DNA from: Vibrio profundi
Lineage (GTDB): Bacteria > Pseudomonadota > Gammaproteobacteria > Enterobacterales > Vibrionaceae
Length of the DNA stretch: 64,000 bases
Direction: 5' to 3'
Assembly (NCBI RefSeq): GCF_005281835.1
Contig: NZ_RZIS01000007.1
Location: forward strand, 1-64,000
Under the pieces are notes generated by a model. That model was not told where the DNA came from. It searched no databases and saw nothing but the letters and a program-made list of their open reading frames with translations. Shown here piece by piece: positions 1 to 8,224 of the stretch (position 1 is the first letter of the stretch; each line of letters opens with the position of its first letter). Made by a program: the position numbers and the translations under genes.

Positions 1-13
1 TAAATTATGAACG

Positions 14-33
14 ACTTGTCCATAGTGACAAGT
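14..33 (+). other. Hairpin upstream of tRNA-Asp
   Basis: ACTTGTC and GACAAGT form a perfect 7-bp stem with a 6-base loop just before the tRNA. A short stem here would suit a processing spacer between a 5S rRNA gene and a distal tRNA-Asp, a common rRNA-operon layout in gammaproteobacteria. The upstream rRNA is outside the window, so this is inference. Confidence 0.4.
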
Positions 34-43
34 AGTCCACTGC

Positions 44-120
44 GGAGTGGTAGTTCAGTTGGTTAGAATACCGGCCTGTCACGCCGGGGGTCGCGGGTTC
101 GAGTCCCGTCCACTCCGCCA
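44..120 (+). tRNA. tRNA-Asp (anticodon GTC)
   Basis: This is a complete 77-base cloverleaf with CCA encoded. The acceptor arm GGAGTGG pairs with CCACTCC. The anticodon stem CCGGC/GCCGG carries loop CTGTCAC with anticodon GTC at 78-80, and the T arm contains GGTTCGAGTCCC. It is followed at once by a rho-independent terminator, so it is the last gene of its transcript, probably an rRNA operon. Confidence 0.97.
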
Positions 121-131
121 CTTATTAGAAG

Positions 132-160
132 AGCCCGATACTCACGTATCGGGCTTTTTT
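132..160 (+). terminator. Rho-independent terminator after tRNA-Asp
   Basis: AGCCCGATAC and GTATCGGGCT form a 10-bp stem with loop TCAC, followed by a T run. It ends the tRNA-Asp transcript. Confidence 0.9.
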
Positions 161-223
161 ACGTTTACAGCTTTCTATTGTTACTTTCAAAGCTTCTCTC
201 AATTACTTCTGTTAACCGTCCCT

Positions 224-236
224 TATTACGAAGCGT
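224..236 (+). repeat. Direct repeat, left copy
   Basis: TATTACGAAGCGT is matched by TATTACCAAGCGT at 350-362, with one difference in 13. The two copies bracket the foldable element at 240-348. They could be a target duplication, or ends of a small non-autonomous element. Confidence 0.5.
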
Positions 237-239
237 GTA

Positions 240-348
240 AGCCCCATATTGTTTATGCCAACTTTGAAATGTAAGCACTTGAAAAGTTGGAGGGGGAAAC
301 CCCTATCGTTCTATGTATGCTTGCTACAAACATAAACAGTGCTGGGCT
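240..348 (+). ncRNA. Candidate branched structured RNA or small mobile element
   Basis: The bases can fold into a closing helix pairing 240-244 with 344-348 and 247-257 with 331-341 (16 pairs including two G-T, one 2x2 internal loop). A second helix, CCAACTTT 258-265 with AAAGTTGG 283-290, abuts it directly. A third hairpin, AGGGG-GAAA-CCCCT at 291-304, carries a GNRA-type tetraloop when read on the plus strand. The remaining 26 bases could hold a weak fourth stem. No promoter or terminator is clear. It may instead be a palindromic repeat or a MITE-like unit, because a direct repeat flanks it. Confidence 0.4.
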
Positions 349-349
349 C

Positions 350-362
350 TATTACCAAGCGT
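350..362 (+). repeat. Direct repeat, right copy
   Basis: TATTACCAAGCGT is the partner of the copy at 224-236. Similarity continues weakly downstream (TAAACC against GTAAGCC). Confidence 0.5.
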
Positions 363-796
363 TAAACCATTGCAAGTTCACCTGGTCGTATCTGACCTGA
401 ATTATACTCACTTGTTTGCTCCTAGCTTCTAAGGAGGAGTGTAGTTCGTTAACAAATGTTAAGATACTACAATCAGGACCAATTTTTGGGGTGGAGGCTT
501 TCTAGGCTCGCTATAGCATCATCTCCGTTCGTAGCTGAAATCGCTTGTTTGTAATGGAGCGATAATTGCCTTTCTAGAAGCTAATTGATGGGAATGAATT
601 AATTTAAAGTTTCTTTAAAGCAAAGCAGCAAAGAAGAACTATGTAATATTCTGCTAGCCGAACTAAAGTTGAAAACTTTAGCACAGCGTGAGACCAACAT
701 TCACGGTAGTGATCTAGATGGTCACTTTTAGGTGAAGTAAAAAGAGTTCGTTGATGCTAGAAAGAAATAAGCGAGTAGGAAAAACTACATAGCGCT

Positions 797-827
797 AAAA
801 GAAAACGCTCAGCAAGTGCTGAGCGTT
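797..827 (-). terminator. Terminator of pssA
   Basis: AACGCTCAGC and GCTGAGCGTT form a 10-bp stem at 804-827. Read on the minus strand it is followed by TTTTCTTTT. It lies immediately after the pssA stop codon. Confidence 0.85.
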
Positions 828-830
828 TAG

Positions 831-2171
831 TTATAGGATTTGCTTTAGAATACGGTCTGCTTTGACTCGTGTGATTTTCCTGATCAGTTTCTGTACCGCA
901 TCTGGATACGTTTCAATTTTATCTAGTTGTTTATAGGTACAGATAAGCTCTGTTTGTTCCAAGATATTATCAACTTCTTGCTGGAATTTATCTGCAAGGT
1001 GGTTGTAGTGATCTTGAACAAAAATCCCGTTTTCCAAGTCAAGTTTCCATGCTCTCGGATTTAGGTTATTACCTGTTAGCAGCATATAACGTTTATCGAC
1101 CCAGATGCCTTTTAGGTGAAAGCTATTCGATTCATGTTTCCAAACATGAATTGATAGGTTTCTGCTCGCGATGTTAGCCTCGTTGGCTTTAGCAAAACGA
1201 CGTAGGTTTAGTTCATATAGGTAAGGCAGCCCACCTATGGTTTTAAACTCTTCTTCAGGCGAAATAAAGAAATCGTTCGCGGTTTTATCTCCAACAACGA
1301 TCGTTACTTTTACGCCACGCTTCAGTGCCTTCTTCACTTCCTTCGCTAAGCTTTTTGGAAAGTTGAAATATGGTGTGCAAATGAAGACTTCGTCTTTCGC
1401 CTGAGCGATAAGTTGATTGATGCCTTGATTTAACTGGTTACGACGTTTACCAATACCAACAAGTGGTGTTAACGCAACCTGCTCAGGAGTGACCTCTTGG
1501 CTATCGAAGCGATATTCAGATCGAGATAACGCTGCGCGAAGCTGTCTGATTGCTGGTTTTATTTCTTTAGTCGTCGGCTTGTGATTACCGCATAGGTCGT
1601 TTACAGCCGGATCTTCAATCATTTCGGAACGCACATACTCAAACATCGAGTTTGCTAGTTCTTTATTTTCGATGACGTGGTAGCGATCAAAGCGATAGCG
1701 GTCATGGTAATTCAAGTAGATATTATTAAGGCTGGCACCACTGTAGATAACCGTGTCATCAACGATGAAGCCTTTAAGATGTAATACACCAAATACTTCA
1801 CGGCCACGTACAGGTACGCCAAATACCGGAACTTTGTGTTCATACTTAGACGCATAGGCCTTATACATGGCAGCATTGCCTTCAGAAGATTCTGCACCAA
1901 TTAGCCCACGTTGAGCTCTATGCCAATCGACACAAACACTAATATCTAGCTCAGGGTTACGTTGTTTAGCTTCATATAGAGCCGTTAAAATTTCTCGGCC
2001 TGCTTCATCATCTTCTAGGTAAAGAGCAACCAAAGATATTCTGCTCGCAGCATGCTTTATTGAGTGCAATAAACGAGTTCTGAATTCTTCTGCAGAAAGT
2101 AGTACTTCAAACTTATCAGGATCTTGCGCTATGGTCGGCAACTGTTCGAATGGATTCCTACTGGCAATCAT
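831..2171 (-). CDS. pssA: CDP-diacylglycerol-serine O-phosphatidyltransferase
   Basis: The enzyme makes phosphatidylserine from CDP-diacylglycerol and L-serine, the committed step to phosphatidylethanolamine. The 446 residues match the size of E. coli PssA. Two phospholipase-D-type HxKx4D motifs are visible, HLKGFIVD in the first half and HLKGIWVD near the C terminus, each followed by an N-rich stretch (GASLNN, GNNLNP) as in the family. There is no membrane segment, in keeping with the peripheral, ribosome-associated enzyme of this class. It is transcribed alone, with a strong terminator just beyond its stop. Confidence 0.95.
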   Translation of the reverse strand: MIASRNPFEQLPTIAQDPDKFEVLLSAEEFRTRLLHSIKHAASRISLVALYLEDDEAGREILTALYEAKQRNPELDISVCVDWHRAQRGLIGAESSEGNAAMYKAYASKYEHKVPVFGVPVRGREVFGVLHLKGFIVDDTVIYSGASLNNIYLNYHDRYRFDRYHVIENKELANSMFEYVRSEMIEDPAVNDLCGNHKPTTKEIKPAIRQLRAALSRSEYRFDSQEVTPEQVALTPLVGIGKRRNQLNQGINQLIAQAKDEVFICTPYFNFPKSLAKEVKKALKRGVKVTIVVGDKTANDFFISPEEEFKTIGGLPYLYELNLRRFAKANEANIASRNLSIHVWKHESNSFHLKGIWVDKRYMLLTGNNLNPRAWKLDLENGIFVQDHYNHLADKFQQEVDNILEQTELICTYKQLDKIETYPDAVQKLIRKITRVKADRILKQIL

Positions 2172-2262
2172 ATTGGGTGTCTTACCTTAAAGTTTTGCAA
2201 AATTGCGAATCTGTAATTTTACCAAAGTAGCGTATCTCAATACTAGAAAATAGAGAGATTCT

Positions 2263-2694
2263 CTAACAATTTAGCTGAAAATGCATTGGAATGAGATCTT
2301 TACCGCTATTGGTATAGCGCTCATACAAAATTCGCAAACTGTTTGGAAGCTCTTTTGCATTGATTACTTGAAAATCGTGCCGTTTATAGAAGCTTTCTAA
2401 GTGAGCGTAGGCGAAGCAATAATCACTGTTATTGAGCACTTCTGCCTGGCAATGTTCCATAAGGGAGTGACCGAGCCCCAGTCCTCGTTTCTCAGTGCTA
2501 ATAGCCATTCCGGTCAGTAGTCGATATTTATCTATCGTTCTAAATCGAACGACACCGTTTACCTGGGTGTCGATATAAAGAGCAATAATGAGTTCACTCT
2601 TGTTCGCCTTCCCGGATGGATAGTGCTCTTTATAAAAGCGTTTGATCAGAGGGAGTTTAATTGGGTCGAGTTGCTCGATCATGACATTGTTCAT
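2263..2694 (-). CDS. GNAT-family N-acetyltransferase, substrate unknown
   Basis: This small protein (143 residues) has the GNAT fold signature. A central beta strand (GVVRFRTIDKYRLLTGMAIS) is followed by the acetyl-CoA pyrophosphate loop RGLGLGHSLM, and then the usual YAHLESFYKRHDF segment of motif B. These show an acetyl-CoA-dependent acetyltransferase; nothing indicates the acceptor. It lies about 90 bases upstream of pssA on the same strand and is divergent from murB. A second in-frame ATG four codons in (2682) is an alternative start. Confidence 0.8.
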   Translation of the reverse strand: MNNVMIEQLDPIKLPLIKRFYKEHYPSGKANKSELIIALYIDTQVNGVVRFRTIDKYRLLTGMAISTEKRGLGLGHSLMEHCQAEVLNNSDYCFAYAHLESFYKRHDFQVINAKELPNSLRILYERYTNSGKDLIPMHFQLNC

Positions 2695-2761
2695 TCAGTC
2701 ACTGCACTATAAGTAATATCTAGGATAGAATGCTGAGAGTTTAATTTAAGTAATCGTGACC

Positions 2762-3808
2762 ATGCAATTTAATCCTCAAGCCAATTTACAACCGTTTCAT
2801 ACCTTTGGAATCAAACAGAACTGTGACTACCTCGTTGAAGTCTCTACGACCCAAGAGCTAGTCGATATATACCAAAATTCTGATTGGGCGGGCATCCCTA
2901 AACTTATCCTAGGGAAAGGCAGCAATATTTTGTTCACGGAACCATTTAAAGGCTTAGTTATTGTCAATCGAATTACCGGTAAAACGCTAACAGAAACGGA
3001 CGAACACTATCAGATAAGGGTAAATGCGGGAGAAGATTGGCCTTGTTTAGTAGAGTGGAGTATTGAAAATTCTATTGGTGGATTAGAAAACTTAGCGATG
3101 ATCCCTGGCTGTGCAGGATCGGCACCGATTCAAAATATAGGTGCTTATGGCAAGGAATTTAAAGATGTATGTGAGTATGTGGATTTTCTTTGTTTACAAA
3201 GCTTAGAGATAAAACGGTTATCACTTGAAGAATGTCAGTTTGGTTATCGGGATTCAATTTTTAAGAATGCTTTATACGAGAAGGGCATTGTTGTCGCTAT
3301 TGGTTTGAAACTAATGAAGTGTTGGCAACCTTGTAACCATTATGGCCCTTTGCAATCGTTGACGGGGGCAGAACTTACACCGCGAGGTGTGTTTGAGGCA
3401 GTGTGCGATATTCGTACTAGTAAGTTACCTGATCCTAAACAGCAAGGAAATGCGGGCAGCTTTTTTAAGAACCCAGAGATCGATGTTGATCAGTTTGATC
3501 GATTGCAAACTCAGTTTCCTTCGATCGTAGGTTACCCAAGTAACGGAATGATCAAGGTGGCAGCCGGTTGGTTAATTGATCAATGTGAGTTTAAAGGCGT
3601 CACTGTTGGAGGTGCGCAAGTGCATCCAAAACAGGCGCTAGTTTTGGTGAATTACAAAGATGCGACTGCGGATGATGTTATCAAGCTTGCAAAATCAGTA
3701 CGAGATGCTGTCTTTGAGCGTTATCAGATCACTCTCGAACATGAAGTGAGATTCATGGGAGCAACCGCAGAGACGAACCTAACCTGCATTACTGAGAAGA
3801 TGTCATGA
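2762..3808 (+). CDS. murB: UDP-N-acetylenolpyruvoylglucosamine reductase
   Basis: MurB uses FAD and NADPH to reduce UDP-GlcNAc-enolpyruvate to UDP-MurNAc in peptidoglycan precursor synthesis. The protein shows the FAD-binding region (LGKGSNILF, then GLENLAMIPGCAGSAPIQNIGAYG) and the catalytic GNAGSFFKNP loop with its serine. The C-terminal domain holds AAGWLIDQC and the final EVRFMG with the acid glutamate. I place the start at the ATG at 2762 because MQFNPQ leads directly into the conserved HTFGI region; a GTG two codons earlier is possible. The stop overlaps the birA start (ATGA), so the two are translationally coupled. Confidence 0.96.
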   Translation: MQFNPQANLQPFHTFGIKQNCDYLVEVSTTQELVDIYQNSDWAGIPKLILGKGSNILFTEPFKGLVIVNRITGKTLTETDEHYQIRVNAGEDWPCLVEWSIENSIGGLENLAMIPGCAGSAPIQNIGAYGKEFKDVCEYVDFLCLQSLEIKRLSLEECQFGYRDSIFKNALYEKGIVVAIGLKLMKCWQPCNHYGPLQSLTGAELTPRGVFEAVCDIRTSKLPDPKQQGNAGSFFKNPEIDVDQFDRLQTQFPSIVGYPSNGMIKVAAGWLIDQCEFKGVTVGGAQVHPKQALVLVNYKDATADDVIKLAKSVRDAVFERYQITLEHEVRFMGATAETNLTCITEKMS

Positions 3809-4770
3809 AAGAACACCACACAAAGTTAGCCGTGCTTCATCAATTGTCGGATGGGCAGTTCCACTCTGGAGAAGCACTAGGTGAATCGATAGGTATTTCT
3901 CGAGCAGCTATCAGTAAACATATCAAAGGTATACAAGAGTGGGGAATTGATGTCTACCGCGTGCAAGGTCGCGGATATCAATTGGCGCAATCACTTGAGC
4001 TACTGGATATTGAGAAACTTAGCGCACTGGAAAGTCATGGTAGCGTAGAGTTAATCCCAGTGATCGATTCAACAAACCAGTATTTGCTTGATAGAACTCA
4101 TGCACTGGAATCTGGTGCAGTATGTATAGCCGAATATCAATCGCAAGGCCGAGGTCGAAGAGGGCGCCAGTGGGTGTCCCCATTTGGTGCAAACCTTTAT
4201 CTTTCAATGTATTGGCGCTTAGATGCGGGTATGGCGGCGGCCATGGGGTTGAGCTTAGTGGTTGGAGTCGCGGTTGTTGAAGCATTAGAAAAGCTAGGTA
4301 TCGATGGGGTAAAGCTTAAATGGCCAAATGACCTGTACCACAATGACAAAAAGCTTGCAGGTATTCTTGTTGAAATGTCAGGACAAGCAGGAGGCGCGGC
4401 TCACCTTGTTATTGGTATGGGGCTTAATATTGCGATGGAAACCGGAACTGAGAATATTGACCAACCATGGACCTCTTTGACCAGAGCAACACAGGGCAAT
4501 TTACCGGAACGAAATGAGTTGGCCATATCCTTAATAGAAGCTTTACGCACTTCGCTTGTAGATTACGAGCAGTATGGAATGGCTGGTTTTGTTCCACGTT
4601 GGAACCGATTGGACAATTTCTTGGGACGAAACGTTAGACTTATCATCGGACCGAGAGAGATTGAAGGCGAAGTGATGGGGATCGACGAACAAGGTGCTGT
4701 AGTCCTTAGCACAGAACAAGGTATACAAAGTTATATTGGTGGGGAGATATCATTAAGGAAAAATGATTAG
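3805..4770 (+). CDS. birA: Biotin-protein ligase and biotin operon repressor
   Basis: BirA attaches biotin to the AccB carrier via biotinyl-AMP and, with that adenylate bound, represses biotin synthesis genes. The N-terminal residues (about 1-60) form a winged helix (SGEALGESIGISRAAISKHIKGIQ). The catalytic domain has the adenylate loop GRGRRGRQW, the biotin-binding KWPNDL motif and the lysine of KKLAGILVE. The C-terminal beta-barrel follows. Its 321 residues equal the E. coli protein, so it is the bifunctional form. It overlaps murB by four bases. Its acceptor protein is encoded in this window at 38182-38652. Confidence 0.96.
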   Translation: MKEHHTKLAVLHQLSDGQFHSGEALGESIGISRAAISKHIKGIQEWGIDVYRVQGRGYQLAQSLELLDIEKLSALESHGSVELIPVIDSTNQYLLDRTHALESGAVCIAEYQSQGRGRRGRQWVSPFGANLYLSMYWRLDAGMAAAMGLSLVVGVAVVEALEKLGIDGVKLKWPNDLYHNDKKLAGILVEMSGQAGGAAHLVIGMGLNIAMETGTENIDQPWTSLTRATQGNLPERNELAISLIEALRTSLVDYEQYGMAGFVPRWNRLDNFLGRNVRLIIGPREIEGEVMGIDEQGAVVLSTEQGIQSYIGGEISLRKND

Positions 4771-4784
4771 CAGGGGTGAGCCTC

Positions 4785-5708
4785 CTATTTCCTTAACAAG
4801 ACTTCTTCTACAGTGTGATTCTCACCTTTCCTAAGAATAAGGTGAGCTCGCTCTCTTGTTGGTTGAATATTCTGCTCTAGGTTCAGGCCATTAATCGAGT
4901 GCCAGATACTAGAAGCTTTTTCGACTGCTGCGGGCTCGGTCAATTTTGTGTAGTGGCCAAAATATGAACCAGGCCTTGCAAAAGCACCCTGTCGGAATTT
5001 CATGAACCTTTCTACATACCACTTTTCAATTAATTGACTGTCTGCATCAACATATAAAGAGAAGTCTAAAAAATCCGAAATAAAGACACGATGTGGTTCG
5101 TGCGGATAGTTCATTCCCGTCTGTAGAACGTTTAGCCCTTCAATGATAAGCACATCGGGTAGGTCGACAACCTTTTCTTCGTCTGTGATGTTATAGGTGA
5201 GATGGGAGTAAACAGGCGCGGCGACATTACGCTTGCATGCTTTTACATCAGAGACAAACTGAACTAACCGCTTGATGTCGTATGACTCTGGAAAGCCCTT
5301 CTTAGACATCAGCCCTTTCTCTTCAAGAACTTCATTGGGATAAAGAAAGCCATCAGTAGTAATGAGTTCTACTTTAGGGTGGTTTTCCCAACGAGATAGC
5401 AGAGCCTTAAGTAAGCGAGCGGTTGTACTTTTTCCTACCGCAACACTGCCTGCAATACCAATGATAAACGGAGGCGCATGCTCAGATTTGCTAAGAAACT
5501 GATGAAGGACAGAGTTACGACTTTGCCTAGCTTCGACATATAAGTTCAGTAGACGAGAAAGCGGTAGGTAGATATCAACAGCTTCTTCCATCGTAAGATT
5601 TTCATTGATGCCTTGCAGCTCTTTTAAGTCTGACTCTGATAGCGTCATAGGTACAGAACTTCTTAGTTCAGACCAACTTGCACGGTCAAAGGACATAAAT
5701 GGGCTCAT
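4785..5708 (-). CDS. coaA: Pantothenate kinase, type I
   Basis: CoaA phosphorylates pantothenate, the first and feedback-regulated step to coenzyme A. The P-loop GSVAVGKSTTA, the ELITTDGF segment with the catalytic aspartate, KKGFPESYD, and DVLIIEGLNVLQ are all present, as is the C-terminal NLEQNIQPTRERA. I chose the ATG at 5708 (MSPFMSFDRASW, 307 residues) because it lines up with the family N terminus. The 11 extra upstream codons are not conserved. It is convergent with birA with no obvious terminator in the 14 bases between them. Confidence 0.95.
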   Translation of the reverse strand: MSPFMSFDRASWSELRSSVPMTLSESDLKELQGINENLTMEEAVDIYLPLSRLLNLYVEARQSRNSVLHQFLSKSEHAPPFIIGIAGSVAVGKSTTARLLKALLSRWENHPKVELITTDGFLYPNEVLEEKGLMSKKGFPESYDIKRLVQFVSDVKACKRNVAAPVYSHLTYNITDEEKVVDLPDVLIIEGLNVLQTGMNYPHEPHRVFISDFLDFSLYVDADSQLIEKWYVERFMKFRQGAFARPGSYFGHYTKLTEPAAVEKASSIWHSINGLNLEQNIQPTRERAHLILRKGENHTVEEVLLRK

Positions 5709-5874
5709 ACAATACTCTATGAAAATTAAATATAAGAGCATGGAAAATACAGCAAGTAACTAATAAATCAAATGACTAAACGGGTAGAACGCCGATTTTC
5801 ACGACTTAAATTCGCCTATTTGTCGCTTCTGGCAACTAATTGCTGAGAATTTTAAATTTTTTTTAAATTAGGTA

Positions 5875-5910
5875 TTGCAAGGTGGAAAATCATTCAATAA
5901 AATGCGCCCC
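5875..5910 (+). promoter_or_regulatory. Promoter of the tRNA-tufB operon
   Basis: The -35 TTGCAA (5875-5880) and -10 TAAAAT (5898-5903) are separated by exactly 17 bases. An AT-rich tract upstream (TTTAAATTTTTTTTAAATT) looks like an UP element. The GCGCCCC run after the -10 is the GC-rich discriminator typical of stable-RNA promoters under ppGpp/DksA control. Confidence 0.85.
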
Positions 5911-5916
5911 ACTTGT

Positions 5917-5992
<76 letters not shown>

Positions 5993-6037
5993 CTTTCTTC
6001 CCTTTCATTAGAAAGCGAGAAGGAAGCTTAAAAATTT

Positions 6038-6122
<85 letters not shown>

Positions 6123-6160
6123 TATTCTAAAGGTTAAATAGCTCAAAAGAGTTACGTGTT

Positions 6161-6235
<75 letters not shown>

Positions 6236-6249
6236 ACTCATATTTGTGT

Positions 6250-6325
6250 GCTGATATAGCTCAGTCGGTAGAGCGCACCCTTGGTAAGGGTGAGGTCCCC
6301 AGTTCGACTCTGGGTATTAGCACCA
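6250..6325 (+). tRNA. thrT: tRNA-Thr (anticodon GGT)
   Basis: The 76-base cloverleaf has acceptor GCTGATA/TATTAGC with one G-T pair, and encoded CCA. The anticodon stem CACCC/GGGTG holds loop TTGGTAA with GGT at 6283-6285. The mature 3' end lies about 100 bases before tufB. Confidence 0.97.
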
Positions 6326-6423
6326 GTCTAAAGCATACTTTTCCTTTTGATTTTAAATAACGCCATATTTTTTGGTTGCGTGGTCTTAAAAGCCACCTAA
6401 ATCCGTACCTAGAGGGACACCCC

Positions 6424-7608
6424 ATGTCTAAAGAAAAATTTGAACGTACGAAACCGCACGTAAACGTTGGTACTATCGGCCACGTTGACCACGGTAAAAC
6501 AACTCTAACTGCTGCTATCTGTACTACACTTTCTAAAGTGTACGGTGGTGAAGCGAAAGACTTCGCATCTATCGATAACGCTCCAGAAGAGCGTGAGCGC
6601 GGTATCACAATCGCAACTTCTCACGTTGAGTACGACACTCCAACTCGTCACTACGCACACGTAGACTGCCCAGGACACGCGGATTATGTTAAAAACATGA
6701 TCACTGGTGCTGCGCAAATGGACGGTGGTATCCTAGTTGTTGCTGCGACTGATGGCCCAATGCCTCAAACTCGTGAGCACATCCTACTTGGTCGTCAAGT
6801 TGGTATCCCTTACATCATCGTATTCATGAACAAATGTGACATGGTTGATGACGAAGAGCTACTTGAGCTAGTAGAAATGGAAGTTCGTGAACTTCTTTCT
6901 GAGTACGAATTCCCAGGTGATGACCTACCAGTAATCCAAGGTTCAGCTCTTGGTGCACTAAACGGCGAAAAGCAATGGGAAGACAAGATCGTTGAGCTTG
7001 CAGAAGCACTAGATTCTTACATCCCAGAGCCAGAGCGTGCAGTAGACCAACCGTTCCTACTACCGATTGAAGACGTATTCTCAATCCAAGGTCGTGGTAC
7101 TGTTGTAACTGGTCGTATCGAGCGTGGTATCCTACGTGTAGGTGACGAAGTAGAAATCGTTGGTATCAAAGAGACTACTCTTACTACTTGTACTGGTGTT
7201 GAAATGTTCCGTAAGCTGCTTGACGAAGGTCGTGCAGGTGAGAACGTTGGTGCACTACTACGTGGTACTAAGCGTGACGAAGTTGAACGTGGCCAAGTAC
7301 TATCTGCTAAAGGTTCTATCAACCCACACACTAAGTTCGAGTCTGAAGTATACGTACTTTCTAAAGACGAAGGCGGCCGTCACACTCCTTTCTTCAAAGG
7401 TTACCGTCCACAGTTCTACTTCCGTACAACTGACGTAACAGGCGACATCACTCTACCAGAAGGCGTAGAAATGGTAATGCCAGGTGACAACGTTCAAATG
7501 ACTGTTGAGCTAATCGCTCCAATCGCAATGGACGAAGGTCTACGTTTCGCAATCCGCGAAGGTGGCCGTACAGTTGGTGCTGGTGTTGTAGCTAAAATCT
7601 TTGCATAA
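6424..7608 (+). CDS. tufB: Translation elongation factor Tu
   Basis: EF-Tu-GTP delivers aminoacyl-tRNA to the ribosomal A site. The G motifs are intact: GHVDHGKT near residue 18, the RGITI switch I, DCPGH, and NKCD. Domains 2 and 3 follow, and the 394 residues match the family. The start is the ATG at 6424 after an AGAGGGA ribosome site; the frame is open further upstream but that part is not conserved. Codon choice is strongly biased, as expected of a top-expressed gene. It is co-transcribed with the four tRNAs and ends in its own terminator before secE. Confidence 0.98.
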   Translation: MSKEKFERTKPHVNVGTIGHVDHGKTTLTAAICTTLSKVYGGEAKDFASIDNAPEERERGITIATSHVEYDTPTRHYAHVDCPGHADYVKNMITGAAQMDGGILVVAATDGPMPQTREHILLGRQVGIPYIIVFMNKCDMVDDEELLELVEMEVRELLSEYEFPGDDLPVIQGSALGALNGEKQWEDKIVELAEALDSYIPEPERAVDQPFLLPIEDVFSIQGRGTVVTGRIERGILRVGDEVEIVGIKETTLTTCTGVEMFRKLLDEGRAGENVGALLRGTKRDEVERGQVLSAKGSINPHTKFESEVYVLSKDEGGRHTPFFKGYRPQFYFRTTDVTGDITLPEGVEMVMPGDNVQMTVELIAPIAMDEGLRFAIREGGRTVGAGVVAKIFA

Positions 7609-7627
7609 GATTTGACTAACCACTAGT

Positions 7628-7655
7628 AAAAAGGGCATCATTTGATGCCCTTTTT
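7628..7655 (+). terminator. Terminator of tufB
   Basis: AAAGGGCATCA and TGATGCCCTTT form a long stem with a 2-base loop, ending in five T. It separates the tRNA-tufB unit from secE-nusG. Confidence 0.92.
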
Positions 7656-7834
7656 CTGCGCTAAAAAAAGTGTAACTTGATTTCATATCAAATGTACGCT
7701 TTCAGCAAAGAATTCGATGGCTAATATCATCGATATTTGGCTGTCAAATGTGTTGTATTGCAACGCAAAGGAATGTGCCCTGCAACAGCGGGGTTATTGT
7801 CGTCTATATTTAAGACTTATCACAGGTTGGTTTT

Positions 7835-8212
7835 ATGAAAGCAAACGCTGAAACTCCTGATAGCTCAAGTGCAGCAGATACATTTAAGTGGGTAGTCGCT
7901 TTTGTTCTGCTAGCCGCCGCTGTTGTGGGTAATTACCTGTATGGTGAATTGTCTGTTGTAATTCGCGCTGCAGGTGTAGTTGTGCTGATTGCTGCCGCAC
8001 TTGGCGTTGCAGCGACAACAACTAAAGGTAAAGCTGCGATCACGTTCGCTCAAGAGTCTCGAGTTGAAATTCGCAAAGTGGTTTGGCCTACTCGCCAAGA
8101 AACTATGCAAACTACGTTGATCGTTCTAGCTGTATGTATTGTTATGTCTCTAGTACTTTGGGGAATTGACGGCATTATGGTTCGTCTAGTTTCTTTTGCT
8201 ACTGGGGTGTGA
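7835..8212 (+). CDS. secE: Preprotein translocase subunit SecE
   Basis: SecE is an essential membrane subunit of the SecYEG protein channel. The 125 residues contain three hydrophobic segments (about 18-35, 42-62 and 95-118). The conserved cytoplasmic stretch before the last one reads ESRVEIRKVVWPTRQET, the family signature. Size and architecture match the three-span enterobacterial form. It is followed 12 bases later by nusG. Confidence 0.95.
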   Translation: MKANAETPDSSSAADTFKWVVAFVLLAAAVVGNYLYGELSVVIRAAGVVVLIAAALGVAATTTKGKAAITFAQESRVEIRKVVWPTRQETMQTTLIVLAVCIVMSLVLWGIDGIMVRLVSFATGV

Positions 8213-8224
8213 GGGTTCTGATTC

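Larger units (their letters stand above)
161..803. other. Gene-free region of about 640 bases, rich in hairpins
   Basis: No reading frame with a plausible start, ribosome site or recognisable protein lies here on either strand. The content is inverted repeats. The main one is the branched element at 240-348. Others are a 30-base hairpin at 441-470 (GTAGT/ACTAC outside, TTAAC/GTTAA inside) and an 8-bp hairpin CTAAAGTT/AACTTTAG near 662-680. I recognise no transposase remnant and no copy of the tRNA 3' end that would mark an integration site. Confidence 0.6.

Noticed and set aside
47..274. Open frame covering tRNA-Asp and its terminator
   Set aside because: It runs through the tRNA and the terminator hairpin and has no protein-like features; the RNA gene explains the sequence.
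224..362. Integron attC (VCR-type) recombination site
   Set aside because: There is a palindrome-like fold, but I do not find the paired RYYYAAC and GTTRRRY core sites, and no cassette gene is adjacent.
280..790. CsrB-like sponge RNA suggested by several GGA triplets
   Set aside because: The number of GGA triplets is about what chance gives for this length, and they are not consistently in hairpin loops.
7677..7691. FNR box TTGAT/ATCAA before secE
   Set aside because: The half-sites are five bases apart instead of four, and secE-nusG would not be expected to be oxygen-regulated.
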